Shown: positions 27,664 through 35,829 of the stretch, piece after piece
How positions within the stretch are numbered: position 1 is the stretch's first letter
How the letters are laid out: every line of letters starts with the position of its first letter
Assembly (NCBI GenBank): GCA_016235345.1
Contig: JACRLG010000020.1
Span: forward strand, 62,001 to 126,000
DNA from: Deltaproteobacteria bacterium
Lineage (GTDB): Bacteria; Desulfobacterota; Desulfobacteria; Desulfobacterales; Desulfatibacillaceae
DNA length: 64,000 bases
Direction of reading: 5' to 3'
The notes under the pieces: model-generated
Seen by the model: only the letters and a program-made list of their open reading frames with translations
The model's database searches: none
What the model was told of the DNA's origin: nothing
Made by a program: the position numbers and the translations under genes

Positions 27664-28188
27664 GAGTCCTCCTGTAGCATTTTCTGTTGTCGGCCTCTCC
27701 CGACAAGGATTACAAACCGGCGGGCGCTGGCGCAGATGCGCCAATCATCAATCAGGCTGCCTGAAAAAACCGGCCAAAATCAGCGTCAGCGGAGTTCTTG
27801 CCTTATATGCGGGGCAGTCTCGCCAAAACCGGAACGGGTCTTTTTCCAAACAGGTCGAACCGCCCTTCAAAAAAAGCAGATGGGCTGGTATTTCAGTGAA
27901 GTGCGTGGGATCAAAGCTATCATGGGCCGACCTTTCCTGTCAATGGTTCTGGCGTGGGTCGCAACCGGTTCATGCGATTGAAGGCCCTGGCAGGTAAACG
28001 AATCGGTCGGAAACCTCCCCATCCAGATTTTTATGTAAATCAGGCCGCCTTTGGTGTAAGAAAGAACACTTACAGGGGCCGTCCGGCCCCGGCCCGGTTA
28101 TTCAGCCATTAATTTTGAAGCAAGATACGTGCCTGACTCACCCAAGCCAGCATAAAAAACTTACAACCACCGCGAACGGGAACATCTC
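27664..28188. other. Long divergent intergenic region
   Basis: These 525 bases separate the GAF kinase (minus) from the dedA-family gene (plus). I see no convincing gene: the small open frames lack ribosome binding sites and family signals. A dyad and hairpin at 28055-28090 are listed separately. A short hairpin GGCGCA-GA-TGCGCC also occurs near 27729-27742. Confidence 0.5.
28055..28090 (+). promoter_or_regulatory. Dyad plus tight GC hairpin upstream of dedA-family gene
   Basis: TGTAAG (28055-28060) and CTTACA (28069-28074) form an operator-like dyad with an 8-base spacer. Directly after it, GGGGCC-GTCC-GGCCCC (28075-28090) is a perfect six-pair hairpin. The ATG lies about 100 bases downstream. 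Function is unknown. Confidence 0.3.
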
Positions 28189-28854
28189 ATGGATTTCTTT
28201 GAACTTCTGCGCAACTTCATTTCGATCTTCCTGCACCTCGACAAGCATCTTGGCGAAATCATCCGGGATTACGGCACTTGGACCAATCTCATACTGTTTC
28301 TCATAGTTTTCTGCGAAACGGGCCTCGTGGTAACCCCCATCCTTCCCGGAGATTCCCTTCTGTTCGCGGCGGGGACCTTTGCGGCAAGAGGGGATTTGAG
28401 CATAGGACTGCTTCTTGTGCTGCTGTACGTCGCCGCCATTTTGGGAGACGCCGCGAATTACACGGCGGGCTGGTATCTGGGACCGCGCATGAACCCGGAG
28501 GGCGGGCGTTTCATCAAAAAGAAGTATCTTGACCGGACCCACCGGTTTTACGAGAAGTACGGCAAGATGACCATAATCCTCGCCCGGTTCGTGCCCATAG
28601 TGCGCACCTTCGCGCCCTTCCTGGCCGGTGTCGGAACCATGCGCTACGTGGAATTCGCGGCATACAACATAATTGGCGGCATAAGCTGGGTAAGCCTGTT
28701 TCTGGTGAGCGGCTATTTTTTCGGAAACATAGACGTTGTGAAGAACAACTTTTCCCTCGTGATAATGGGCATAATCCTGGTTTCGGTGATGCCCATCGCC
28801 TATGAATACTTAAGGCACAGGCGGGAGGAGGCCGCGCGGGCCAAGGCGGAGTAA
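28189..28854 (+). CDS. DedA-family (VTT-domain) membrane protein
   Basis: A 221-residue polytopic protein. It has the DedA hallmarks: ETGLVVTPILPGDSLLFAAG (about 43-62), GDAANYTAGWYLG (about 86-98), FYEKYGKMTIILARFVPIVRTFAPFLAG (about 122-150) and GGISWV near 165. DedA proteins are inner-membrane lipid transporters/scramblases, including undecaprenyl-phosphate flippases, and need acidic and arginine residues of the kind seen here. A charged, alanine-rich C-terminus ends the protein. GGGAAC precedes the ATG. Repeat R3 follows, and the gene converges with the transglutaminase gene. Confidence 0.9.
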   Translation: MDFFELLRNFISIFLHLDKHLGEIIRDYGTWTNLILFLIVFCETGLVVTPILPGDSLLFAAGTFAARGDLSIGLLLVLLYVAAILGDAANYTAGWYLGPRMNPEGGRFIKKKYLDRTHRFYEKYGKMTIILARFVPIVRTFAPFLAGVGTMRYVEFAAYNIIGGISWVSLFLVSGYFFGNIDVVKNNFSLVIMGIILVSVMPIAYEYLRHRREEAARAKAE

Positions 28855-28946
28855 CAGGAAAGATGTTGGGTGAACATGGCTCTTCGCGCTTAAACCTCCC
28901 GACCGTGCATCGGGTATTTCAATCGGCCTTCAACTTGGTACACGGC

Positions 28947-29097
28947 AGGCCGATCACAAGCGGCGTCAGATGCAGGCCGATCACAAGCGATGAAATGCAA
29001 GGCGGGCGGGTCCGGGCGGGGCGGAGTAGTACAAAACGTAGATGACGACCCCCCCGAACCCGCCCAACACAGCAGTTCGCGCTTGTGGACGGCCTGA
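28947..29097 (+). repeat. Dispersed inverted-repeat element R3
   Basis: The left arm GGCCGATCACAAGCG occurs twice (28948-28962 and 28975-28989). The second copy runs into GATGAAATGCAAGGCGGGCG. The right end is AGCAGTTCGCGCTTGTGGACGGCCTGA, complementary to the left arm apart from a few positions, and abuts the TAA stop (29100-29098) of the minus-strand transglutaminase gene. The arm sequence is shared with R5, which marks a subfamily. Confidence 0.8.
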
Positions 29098-30795
29098 TTA
29101 TCTAGAAACAAGGCCGCGCACTCTATAGTTGAACTCATACGCCATGCTGCGGCTCCAGGTGGTGTCGTAGATGGTCTTGTACCGGGTTCCGTCCCTGGGG
29201 CCCACGGGCCGCCCGTAGCGGTAGAACCAGTTGATTATGGGGCTTCCGGCAAAACCCATCCCAAGCCAATAGGTTCCGGGCGAAAGAACCGGGCCGTCCT
29301 TGCCGAAGGAAAAATCCACCCAGAAATATCCAAGTTTTTCGGGCATTTCCCCAAGGTCCTGCACCTCGCTTGTCGCCACCACCTCGCCAGGCATCCCTCC
29401 GGTGTCCTTGAAAACCTCCACCCAAAGCTGGCCCTCTCCGCCGAACTTGTGAAGGGCAAGGCCTAGTTGGGTCAGCTTCATGGGCTTTTCCACCACAAAG
29501 GCCTGGGAATACTGGCGGCCCAGGGTGGTGACGTACTCGGCGGTTTCCACCACGAAATTGCGGCGCATGGAAAAATCGTTGTCGCCGGTTTTTTCCGTCG
29601 GCCCCTTGGTGGCCAGAAAATCCATGTTTTCAGGAAACTCCACGTTGCCGAACTCGAAGGGAGTATCGAAAACCATTTTTTTGACGACCTCGGGCGGCGG
29701 TATCACCGGAGGCAGAGGTTGCGGGGGCGGCTCCACCTTTGCGAAAACCGCGTCCATCTTGGGCCCCAAAAGAAGGGCCTGTGGGCCGTAGGCCGCTTTC
29801 TGGCCGGAAATGGCCACCTTGTCGGATGAAAACGCGGGCTGGATGAGTTCCCGGAATTCCGGCCTTCCGTCAGCGCCGGCCATGGTGCTCCATCGGATAA
29901 GGCCGTCGTGGCTGGTTTCCTCGTTGTCCACCCCCACCTCTATCCTTATGAAGCGGTTGCTCACGTAAAGCTGGGTGTTCTGGGGGTCGAAGGGCATCCA
30001 GCCAAGGTCCGGGAACCACACCTCTATCCAGGAATGGCGTCCCTGGGCCATCTTGAGAGTAAGCACCGAGCGGCCCATGTCGATGTCGTAAGGCTCGGAA
30101 AGGGTGACGCCGTTGACTATGCGCGCGGGAATGCCCACTGCCCGCATGAGGGCTGCGGCAAGGTGGGAGTAATTCTGGCAGTTGCCCTTGCCGGAGCCGA
30201 AGGAATAGGTGGCCTCGTAACTCTGGGGGGTGAGCACGTAGCTCATGTGATCCACCACCCAGGTGAGTATTTTCTGGGTCGCGTCGAACTGGGTGGTGGA
30301 GCTTCTCGTAAGCTCCCTGGCCTTGGCCGCAATGCCCTGGTGCTTCACGTCCACCTGGGCCGTGGAGGAGAGGTAGGGCTTCATTGACGGCGGCGTGTTC
30401 GCAAGGGGAAACGGGGCCGTGGACCGGAGCGGGGAGAGCTTGACGGAATTTTTCGCGGTGAGGGTGAGGGTGGTCTGGATTGGCCCCGCCGGTGAATCGA
30501 AAAAGGCCTCCTCCACCACGTTCCCGCGCTCGTCCGTGCTTTTTTCGCGGCGGGTGGGCTTTGGGGAAAATTCCAGCGACATGTCCGTGATCCGCTGGAC
30601 GTAGGTGGGCGACTCGAAGGTATTGGGCGTGACGAAGCTGACCACGAGCCTTTTGGTGGCGGCCTTGGGGACCACCTGCTGAATCAGCTGGTACTCGATG
30701 ACCGATTCCTGGCCGCCGTTTAACAGGTAGTTTTCCGCGTGAACGGGCGCGAGGGCGGCAAGCCAGAAAAAAAGCACCGCAAGGGACTTTTTCAC
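29098..30795 (-). CDS. Secreted transglutaminase-like protease-fold protein with C-terminal beta domain
   Basis: A 565-residue exported protein. A signal peptide (KKSLAVLFFWLAALAPVHA) is followed by an N-terminal beta domain and a transglutaminase core with the triad Cys206 (GKGNCQNYSH), His254 (GRHSWIEVW) and Asp270 (PFDPQNT). A proline-rich linker (about 385) leads to a C-terminal domain of about 150 residues with many aromatic strands (GTYWLGMGF), perhaps a jelly roll. Such proteins act in the periplasm or outside as proteases or crosslinkers; the substrate is unknown. The start is the GTG at 30795 with GGGAGG five bases upstream; longer frames would place charged residues before the signal peptide. 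R3 abuts the stop. Confidence 0.82.
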   Translation of the reverse strand: MKKSLAVLFFWLAALAPVHAENYLLNGGQESVIEYQLIQQVVPKAATKRLVVSFVTPNTFESPTYVQRITDMSLEFSPKPTRREKSTDERGNVVEEAFFDSPAGPIQTTLTLTAKNSVKLSPLRSTAPFPLANTPPSMKPYLSSTAQVDVKHQGIAAKARELTRSSTTQFDATQKILTWVVDHMSYVLTPQSYEATYSFGSGKGNCQNYSHLAAALMRAVGIPARIVNGVTLSEPYDIDMGRSVLTLKMAQGRHSWIEVWFPDLGWMPFDPQNTQLYVSNRFIRIEVGVDNEETSHDGLIRWSTMAGADGRPEFRELIQPAFSSDKVAISGQKAAYGPQALLLGPKMDAVFAKVEPPPQPLPPVIPPPEVVKKMVFDTPFEFGNVEFPENMDFLATKGPTEKTGDNDFSMRRNFVVETAEYVTTLGRQYSQAFVVEKPMKLTQLGLALHKFGGEGQLWVEVFKDTGGMPGEVVATSEVQDLGEMPEKLGYFWVDFSFGKDGPVLSPGTYWLGMGFAGSPIINWFYRYGRPVGPRDGTRYKTIYDTTWSRSMAYEFNYRVRGLVSR

Positions 30796-30876
30796 ATCCA
30801 CCTCCCACGGTATCGATTTTTGAAGAAAAATGGCAGGTTGACCACAAGGCCCCGCCTGACGCAGCATCTCGCGCCC

Positions 30877-31260
30877 TCAGTCCCTCTGGCGCACACTCAG
30901 AAAATCCTTCATCTTCTCGATGAGCTTGGCAAGATCGAAGGGCTTGGGCAGGAAACCGTCAAAACCCGAAGCAAGCAACCGCTCCTCGTCTTCATCGCTG
31001 GAAAAGCCGGTCAGGGCCACCACTGGGATGGCCCAGGTCTCCCGGTCATTTTTCAATATCCTGGTGGCGGTGACGCCGTCCATAACCGGAAGCCCAACGT
31101 CCATGAGAACGAGGTCGGGCTTGATTTCCTTCACGCGGTCCACGGCCTCCTGGCCATCGTTCGCGGTAACGACTTCGCAATAAAACACCTTTTCCAGAAG
31201 ATCGTGCAAAAGGTGCCGGTTTATTTCGGAATCTTCCACAACAAGCACGGATTTCAACAT
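30877..31260 (-). CDS. Single-domain response regulator
   Basis: A 127-residue REC-only protein. It has VLVVEDSEINRHL with the acidic pocket at about 9-11, phospho-acceptor in LVLMDVGLPVMDG (about 54), VALTGFSS (about 87) and KPFDLAKL (about 107). It lacks an output domain, so it probably relays phosphate or binds a partner. The ATG at 31260 is chosen, since an in-frame TTG at 31278 has no better signal. It lies 81 bases upstream of the transglutaminase gene and about 190 bases downstream of the kinase gene at 31452, which is a plausible cognate partner. Confidence 0.88.
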   Translation of the reverse strand: MLKSVLVVEDSEINRHLLHDLLEKVFYCEVVTANDGQEAVDRVKEIKPDLVLMDVGLPVMDGVTATRILKNDRETWAIPVVALTGFSSDEDEERLLASGFDGFLPKPFDLAKLIEKMKDFLSVRQRD

Positions 31261-31451
31261 CCTTTTACCCCACTGCAATATTCGAACTCATCTCAAAAAC
31301 ATAATTCGCTCAATCCCATGGCGAAAATATTTTCAAGACGGGTTCTACCCGGACCGGAAATAAACGCCTGCGCGAGCCCGCCTTTCGATTCAGTCCCGGC
31401 TGAAACGAAAAAACGGCCACGCCAGGCCCGGCAGCTCCGCTGCCTCAAACC

Positions 31452-32819
31452 TCAGCCAGCCCCCAGAGGCAGCGCCACTATGAACCTGCTGCCTTTGCCC
31501 ACCCCTTCGCTTTCCACCCACAACCGGCCCTGGTGGAGCAACACAAAACGCCTTGCCAGGGCCAGCCCCAGTCCGGCTCCGGGGGTCTTTCCAGACAAGC
31601 CCCGGCGAACCTGGTAAAAATCCTCGAAAATCCTTTCCTGATCCTGTTTGGCCACTCCCTGCCCGGTGTCCTCCACGAAAATTTCCAGTCGGCAGGAGGA
31701 AAGTCCGGCCTTTGGATCCCTGCCTTCGGAAGGCGAATGGCGGTCGCCGTCCTCCGCGAGCCTTGCGCCCAAGGTCACTCGCCCGCCGTCCGGGGTGAAT
31801 TTCACCGCGTTTTGCAAAAGGTTCAGAATCGCGGTTTTCAGTTTTTTCTCATCCGCAAAAATATCCAGGCATTTTACGGAATCGTCGATGCTGGTTTCCA
31901 GGCTGATGCCGTGTTTGAAGGCCTTTTCACGGATCATGAGGAACATGGATGAAAGAAGCCCGCCAACACTTACCGGGGACGCATCGAGGGTGTCGATGCC
32001 CATGTCCGCGCGGGAAAGGTCCAGAATCTCGTCGATAAGGGCCAGAAGGCGCTTGCCGCTTTCCAGGATGTCGTTTACGTGTTCCTTCTGCTTGGCGTTC
32101 AAGGGCCCGAAATACTCGCCCAGAAGCACCTGGGAAAAGCCGATGATGGGATTTAGCGGCGTGCGAAGCTCATGGTTCATGCTTACCAGAAAATCCGTCT
32201 TGGCGTCCCTTGCCTGGGCCAGGGAAAGCTCGGTGAGTGACAGCTTTTCCTCGCACCTTTTTAGGGAGTTGCGCAGGTCCTCGTTCCAGGAGGCCGTGGC
32301 CTTCCGTGTAAGGGCGCGATCCAGGACGGTTCCCAGAAAAAAACACATCCTGGAAAGGGATTCCATCACGTCCGGGGAGACTGCGGCCCCCGGCTCCAGC
32401 AGGGAATGCCATACGCCCACCAGCTTTCCGCCACGGGCCATGATGGGGACGCTGAGGTCGCCGTGATCCTTCGACGTTTTCGGCGTGATCTTGTGGAGCC
32501 TGTCATCCGTGACGTTTGCGACAAACACGGCCTTTTGATCGAAGGCCGCCCGACCGCAGACGCATTCCCCCGGCCTTACGCTTCCCCGGCAGGCCATTAG
32601 CGTGGCCGGGCCACCCCTGTGGGCGGTAAGGGTTAGGATGCGGTTTTCAGGATCGTAAAGAAAGATGGACGAGGTGTTTTCGGAATAGGGAAGGTCCAGG
32701 CGGAGGAAGAAATCCAGGGCGAAATCCAGGATATCTTCCGGCTCGGAAACGGAAAGAAGCCCGGAAAGGAACAGGCTGGTTATCTCGCTCTGGTGGATGA
32801 AGCCTTCCTGGTTTTTCAA
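31452..32819 (-). CDS. GAF-domain sensor histidine kinase
   Basis: A 455-residue soluble kinase. It has a GAF domain (about 15-170, with a RPGECVCGRAAF segment), a short coiled coil (about 190-215), HisKA with MNHELRTPLNPIIGFSQVLL (about 223) and HATPase_c (NLLQNAVKFTPDGG; VEDTGQGVAKQD; GAGLGLALARRFV). The start is a TTG at 32819. An in-frame stop lies a few codons upstream and no ATG or GTG gives a complete GAF domain, so the rare start seems real. GAGGAAG lies about ten bases before it. The response regulator at 30877 follows on the same strand. Confidence 0.85.
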   Translation of the reverse strand: MKNQEGFIHQSEITSLFLSGLLSVSEPEDILDFALDFFLRLDLPYSENTSSIFLYDPENRILTLTAHRGGPATLMACRGSVRPGECVCGRAAFDQKAVFVANVTDDRLHKITPKTSKDHGDLSVPIMARGGKLVGVWHSLLEPGAAVSPDVMESLSRMCFFLGTVLDRALTRKATASWNEDLRNSLKRCEEKLSLTELSLAQARDAKTDFLVSMNHELRTPLNPIIGFSQVLLGEYFGPLNAKQKEHVNDILESGKRLLALIDEILDLSRADMGIDTLDASPVSVGGLLSSMFLMIREKAFKHGISLETSIDDSVKCLDIFADEKKLKTAILNLLQNAVKFTPDGGRVTLGARLAEDGDRHSPSEGRDPKAGLSSCRLEIFVEDTGQGVAKQDQERIFEDFYQVRRGLSGKTPGAGLGLALARRFVLLHQGRLWVESEGVGKGSRFIVALPLGAG

Positions 32820-32900
32820 GCCTTGTCTTCCTCAAGCAACTATTTATCAGCCCGGTAAAAAAGCCGACGCTTGCAGCCTGGATATCAATTTGAACTTGGG

Positions 32901-33009
32901 CAATGAAGCGCGAAGGTTCGCGAGCGGCGCGGGGAGAAATAATACTTTTCGTATATGATGACCCGCTCCGCGACGTGTGACACAGCGATTCGCGTTTTTA
33001 GACAGGCTG
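32901..33009 (+). repeat. Dispersed inverted-repeat element R4
   Basis: The left end is degenerate (CAATGAAGCGCGAAGG). The interior ATAATACTTTTCGTATATGATG and the right end CACAGCGATTCGCGTTTTTAGACAGGCTG match the family. The right end lies four bases from the TGA stop (33016-33014) of the minus-strand HD-GYP gene. Confidence 0.75.
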
Positions 33010-33013
33010 AAAA

Positions 33014-34123
33014 TCAGTCGTCATCCATCAGTCCCACCATCTCCACCAGCCTGCTTTTGCTGGCGTCGGGAAACTGGTTCATGATTTCCAGGATTTCATC
33101 GATGCCCGAAAAAAAGGCGTCCACCACCGCCGGGTCAAAGCGGATTCCCCTGCCCTCCGAGATGATGGAGCAGGACTCGTCCACCGAGATGGGCTCCTTG
33201 TACGGCCTTCGGGAAGTGAGAGCGTCGAACACGTCCGCCACGGAGGTGATGCGGCCCACCAGGGGTATGGCGTTTCCGGCAAGGCCCTTGGGGTAGCCGT
33301 TGCCGTCCCATCTTTCGTGGTGGGTCATGGCTATGACCTCGGCGAGCCTTATGAAGCCCACGTCCGAGCCCTGGAGAATCTGGCCGCCTATTATGGTGTG
33401 GCGCTTCATGATCTTCCACTCGTCGGGCTTCAGCTTGCGGGGCTTCAAAAGTATCCGGTCGGGGATGCCGATCTTTCCGATGTCGTGCATGGGCGCGGCG
33501 TAAAGGATGGAATCGAGGACCTTCTGTCCGAGGCCCATGCGCTTGCCCACTGCCACGCAATAGCGGCTCATGCGCTGGATGTGGTCGCCCGTGTGCTCGT
33601 CCTTGTATTCAGCCGCCTTGGACAGGCGATGGATGGTATCTAAGGAGGCGTTCTGAACCTTCAGGTAAGCCAGGTGAAGCTGGGCCGTGCGAACCGCGAT
33701 GTCGGCTTCGAGCTTCTTCTGGTAGTTCATCATGTGATCGTTGTAAGCCTTGATTTTTAAGGACGAGGCCACCCGAGCCCGAAGCTCCATGGCGTCCACG
33801 GGCTTGGTGAGAAAGTCGTCCGCGCCAGCTTCCAGGCCCTTCACCCGGTCCTCCACGTCTTTCAGGGAGGTGACCATGACGATGGGGATGATGCGCTGCA
33901 AAGGGTCTGCCTTGAGCCTTCGGGCCACCTCGAAGCCGTTCATTCCGGGCATCATGATGTCCAGAAGAATGACGTCGGGAGGGTTGTTCCTGATTTCCTC
34001 AAGGGCCTCCTCACCGTTTCGGGCCATTACCACGTCGTAACCCAAGGGCAGGAGCATGGCCTCCATGAGCCTGAGATTCCGGTCCTCATCGTCAACGGCG
34101 AGAATTTGGGGCTTTCCGTCCAT
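33014..34123 (-). CDS. HD-GYP response regulator (RpfG-type c-di-GMP phosphodiesterase)
   Basis: A 369-residue regulator. The N-terminal REC (1 to about 120) has ILAVDDEDRNLRL and phospho-acceptor VILLDIMMPGMNG (about 53). A short helix leads to an HD-GYP domain with HTGDHIQRMS (about 184), MHDIGKIGIPD (about 213) and HHERWDGNGYPKGLAG (about 275), all expected catalytic residues for c-di-GMP hydrolysis being present. The ATG at 34123 is used; the codon before it is a TTG. Its ribosome binding region overlaps the stop of the nitroreductase gene only seven bases upstream, which suggests one transcript. Repeat R4 follows the stop. Confidence 0.9.
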   Translation of the reverse strand: MDGKPQILAVDDEDRNLRLMEAMLLPLGYDVVMARNGEEALEEIRNNPPDVILLDIMMPGMNGFEVARRLKADPLQRIIPIVMVTSLKDVEDRVKGLEAGADDFLTKPVDAMELRARVASSLKIKAYNDHMMNYQKKLEADIAVRTAQLHLAYLKVQNASLDTIHRLSKAAEYKDEHTGDHIQRMSRYCVAVGKRMGLGQKVLDSILYAAPMHDIGKIGIPDRILLKPRKLKPDEWKIMKRHTIIGGQILQGSDVGFIRLAEVIAMTHHERWDGNGYPKGLAGNAIPLVGRITSVADVFDALTSRRPYKEPISVDESCSIISEGRGIRFDPAVVDAFFSGIDEILEIMNQFPDASKSRLVEMVGLMDDD

Positions 34124-34130
34124 CAAGGGC

Positions 34131-34685
34131 CTACCCCTTCCGCCCGAAGGCTTCGGTGTGGACGAATTCGGAAAGCTCCCGGCGCTTGGGGGCGCTGGTG
34201 CCCCTTTCTGGATAGCCGATGGGAATCATGCTGACAAGCTCGCAACCTTCGGGAACGTTCAGCAGGGCCTTGGCCTTGTCGTGATCGAAGAGCCCGGTTA
34301 TGAGGGTTCCCAGGCCTAACGATTGGGCGCAGAGGCAGAGGCTTTGGGTTGCGATGCCAAGATCGAACATGAACCAGTCGCCGAACTTGGTGGTCACCAC
34401 GTTGTTGTAGAAGCCGCTGGTTCCCAGCCTGCCGCAGATGACAAGCACCACCGGGGCCTTTAAGATGGCCTTTTTTCCCGGGTTACCCTTGGCCAGGGTC
34501 TCGCCCAGGGCCGCCCTGGTTTCCGGGTCTTTCACCACGATCACTTCCCAGCACTGGGTGTTGGCCCAACTTGGCGACCAGCGCACGGCCTCCAGAACCT
34601 GGGAGAGCATCTCGTCGGGAATGGGAGTTTCCAGGTAATTGCGGATGCTTCTGCGCTCGGTTATGTTTTTCATAAGCTCGTTCAT
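34131..34685 (-). CDS. Nitroreductase family flavoprotein
   Basis: A 184-residue FMN-dependent oxidoreductase. The family signature ERRSIRNYLETPIP starts near residue 10, and WSPSWANTQCWEVIVV (about 36) and LGLGTLITGLF (about 120) match the FMN-binding and dimer regions. These enzymes reduce nitro groups, quinones or enones with NAD(P)H; the substrate is not predictable. A very strong GGGGGAG lies before the ATG at 34685. It is probably cotranscribed with the HD-GYP gene downstream. Confidence 0.88.
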   Translation of the reverse strand: MNELMKNITERRSIRNYLETPIPDEMLSQVLEAVRWSPSWANTQCWEVIVVKDPETRAALGETLAKGNPGKKAILKAPVVLVICGRLGTSGFYNNVVTTKFGDWFMFDLGIATQSLCLCAQSLGLGTLITGLFDHDKAKALLNVPEGCELVSMIPIGYPERGTSAPKRRELSEFVHTEAFGRKG

Positions 34686-34794
34686 CGACTCCCCCCTCTA
34701 ATTCATAGGCATGATGGCCCGTCAAAAAAGACCGTCAAACGGATTATTCCTATATAAGTCTTGCCCTTTTTCAGGCCCCAAAGTCAACGAGATT

Positions 34795-35718
34795 TTAAGC
34801 CGCGCAGCAAGGCATCAAGGCAAGGGCGCACCATTCGCCTGTGTCGTTCACTTCCAGGACCCTCATGCCCAAAGCATCGAGCCTTTCCAGCACCCAGTCC
34901 CTCTTTTCGGTGATTATGCCGGAAAGAATGACCACAGCGTCCCTGGAAAGGCGTCCCGCCATCATCTCCATAAGGCTCACCACGGGCTTTGCCTCAAGGT
35001 TGGCGACGATGAGGGGAAAGGTTTCCACGTCAACGCCCCTTGCCAGATCAGCAAGGCGAAGGTCGAACAGGGTTTCCGGCACGGAGTTTGCCGCAAGGTT
35101 TTCACGCGCCACCATCAGCGCGTCCGGGTCGAAATCGGTGCCAAGAATCCATCCCGCGCCCAGTTTTGCGGCGGCCACCATCAGTATGCCGCTTCCGGTC
35201 CCCACGTCCCACACCCTCTGGCCGGGGCGAAGCCATTTTTCCAGAAGTTTAAGGCACATGGAGGTGGTGGCGTGGCCGCCTGTTCCGAAGGCCATTCCGG
35301 GGTCTATTTCGATGACTATCTCGTCAGCCGACGCCTTGTAATCCTCCCAGGACGGCTTTATCACCAGCCGGTCGGTCACCTTCAGGGGATGGAAGAAACG
35401 CTTCCAGGTTTCGCTCCACTCCTCGTTACGGCGAGTGTCGGTACGGATTTCGCAGTCCACGGAAAGGTTTTCGGCCAGCCGCATAAGGTCGGCGGAAAGG
35501 CTTTCCAGTACTTTTCCGCCTTCCGCGTCGTCCGGAAGATGCCCGGTGACCGAGTATTCACTGTCCCGGTCGTCAACAAGCCCGGTCCTTCCGGGCTCGG
35601 TAAGTTCCACCTCGTCGATTCCGTGGCCTACGAAGACCTGGGCCGCAAGTTCCTGAAAAATCAGGGCGTTTTCACCCTCGAAAACCGCCTTCACCATAAG
35701 CCAGCTACTTGTTTTCAT
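34795..35718 (-). CDS. prmA: Ribosomal protein L11 methyltransferase
   Basis: PrmA methylates lysines and the N-terminus of ribosomal protein L11 using S-adenosylmethionine. The 307-residue protein has an N-terminal substrate domain and a C-terminal Rossmann methyltransferase: DPGMAFGTGGHATTSMCL (about 150), VWDVGTGSGILMVAAAKLGA (about 180), GTDFDPDALMVAREN (about 203) and IVANLEAKP (about 240, equivalent to the NILA-type catalytic loop). The length fits the family (about 295-310). The start at MKTSSWLMVKAVFEGE (35718) is chosen; a longer frame from 35781 runs into the R5 repeat region. Confidence 0.92.
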   Translation of the reverse strand: MKTSSWLMVKAVFEGENALIFQELAAQVFVGHGIDEVELTEPGRTGLVDDRDSEYSVTGHLPDDAEGGKVLESLSADLMRLAENLSVDCEIRTDTRRNEEWSETWKRFFHPLKVTDRLVIKPSWEDYKASADEIVIEIDPGMAFGTGGHATTSMCLKLLEKWLRPGQRVWDVGTGSGILMVAAAKLGAGWILGTDFDPDALMVARENLAANSVPETLFDLRLADLARGVDVETFPLIVANLEAKPVVSLMEMMAGRLSRDAVVILSGIITEKRDWVLERLDALGMRVLEVNDTGEWCALALMPCCAA

Positions 35719-35770
35719 CACTAAAGCTTTCCGTTCCAAATTACCCTCTGAAAAAAATAAGGCGGCATAG

Positions 35771-35828
35771 AGGCCGATCACAAGCGATGAGCCGCAAGGC
35801 GCGCAAGCGGATCGCGCTTTTGGACGGC
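35771..35828 (+). repeat. Dispersed inverted-repeat element R5 (shortened)
   Basis: A 58-base copy that keeps both ends but lacks the middle: left AGGCCGATCACAAGCGATGA, then CCGCAAGGCGCGCAAGC, right GGATCGCGCTTTTGGACGGC. Its right end lies one base from the dnaB stop (35832-35830). The left arm is the same as in R3. Confidence 0.75.
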
Positions 35829-35829
35829 A

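Noticed and set aside
27736-27981. Possible 81-codon gene in the long gap before dedA
   Set aside because: No ribosome binding site, no recognisable domain and mixed composition; treated as non-coding.
34711-35724. Long plus-strand open frame of 337 codons
   Set aside because: It lies opposite prmA, whose motifs are unmistakable. It has no family signature and arises from the high GC content.
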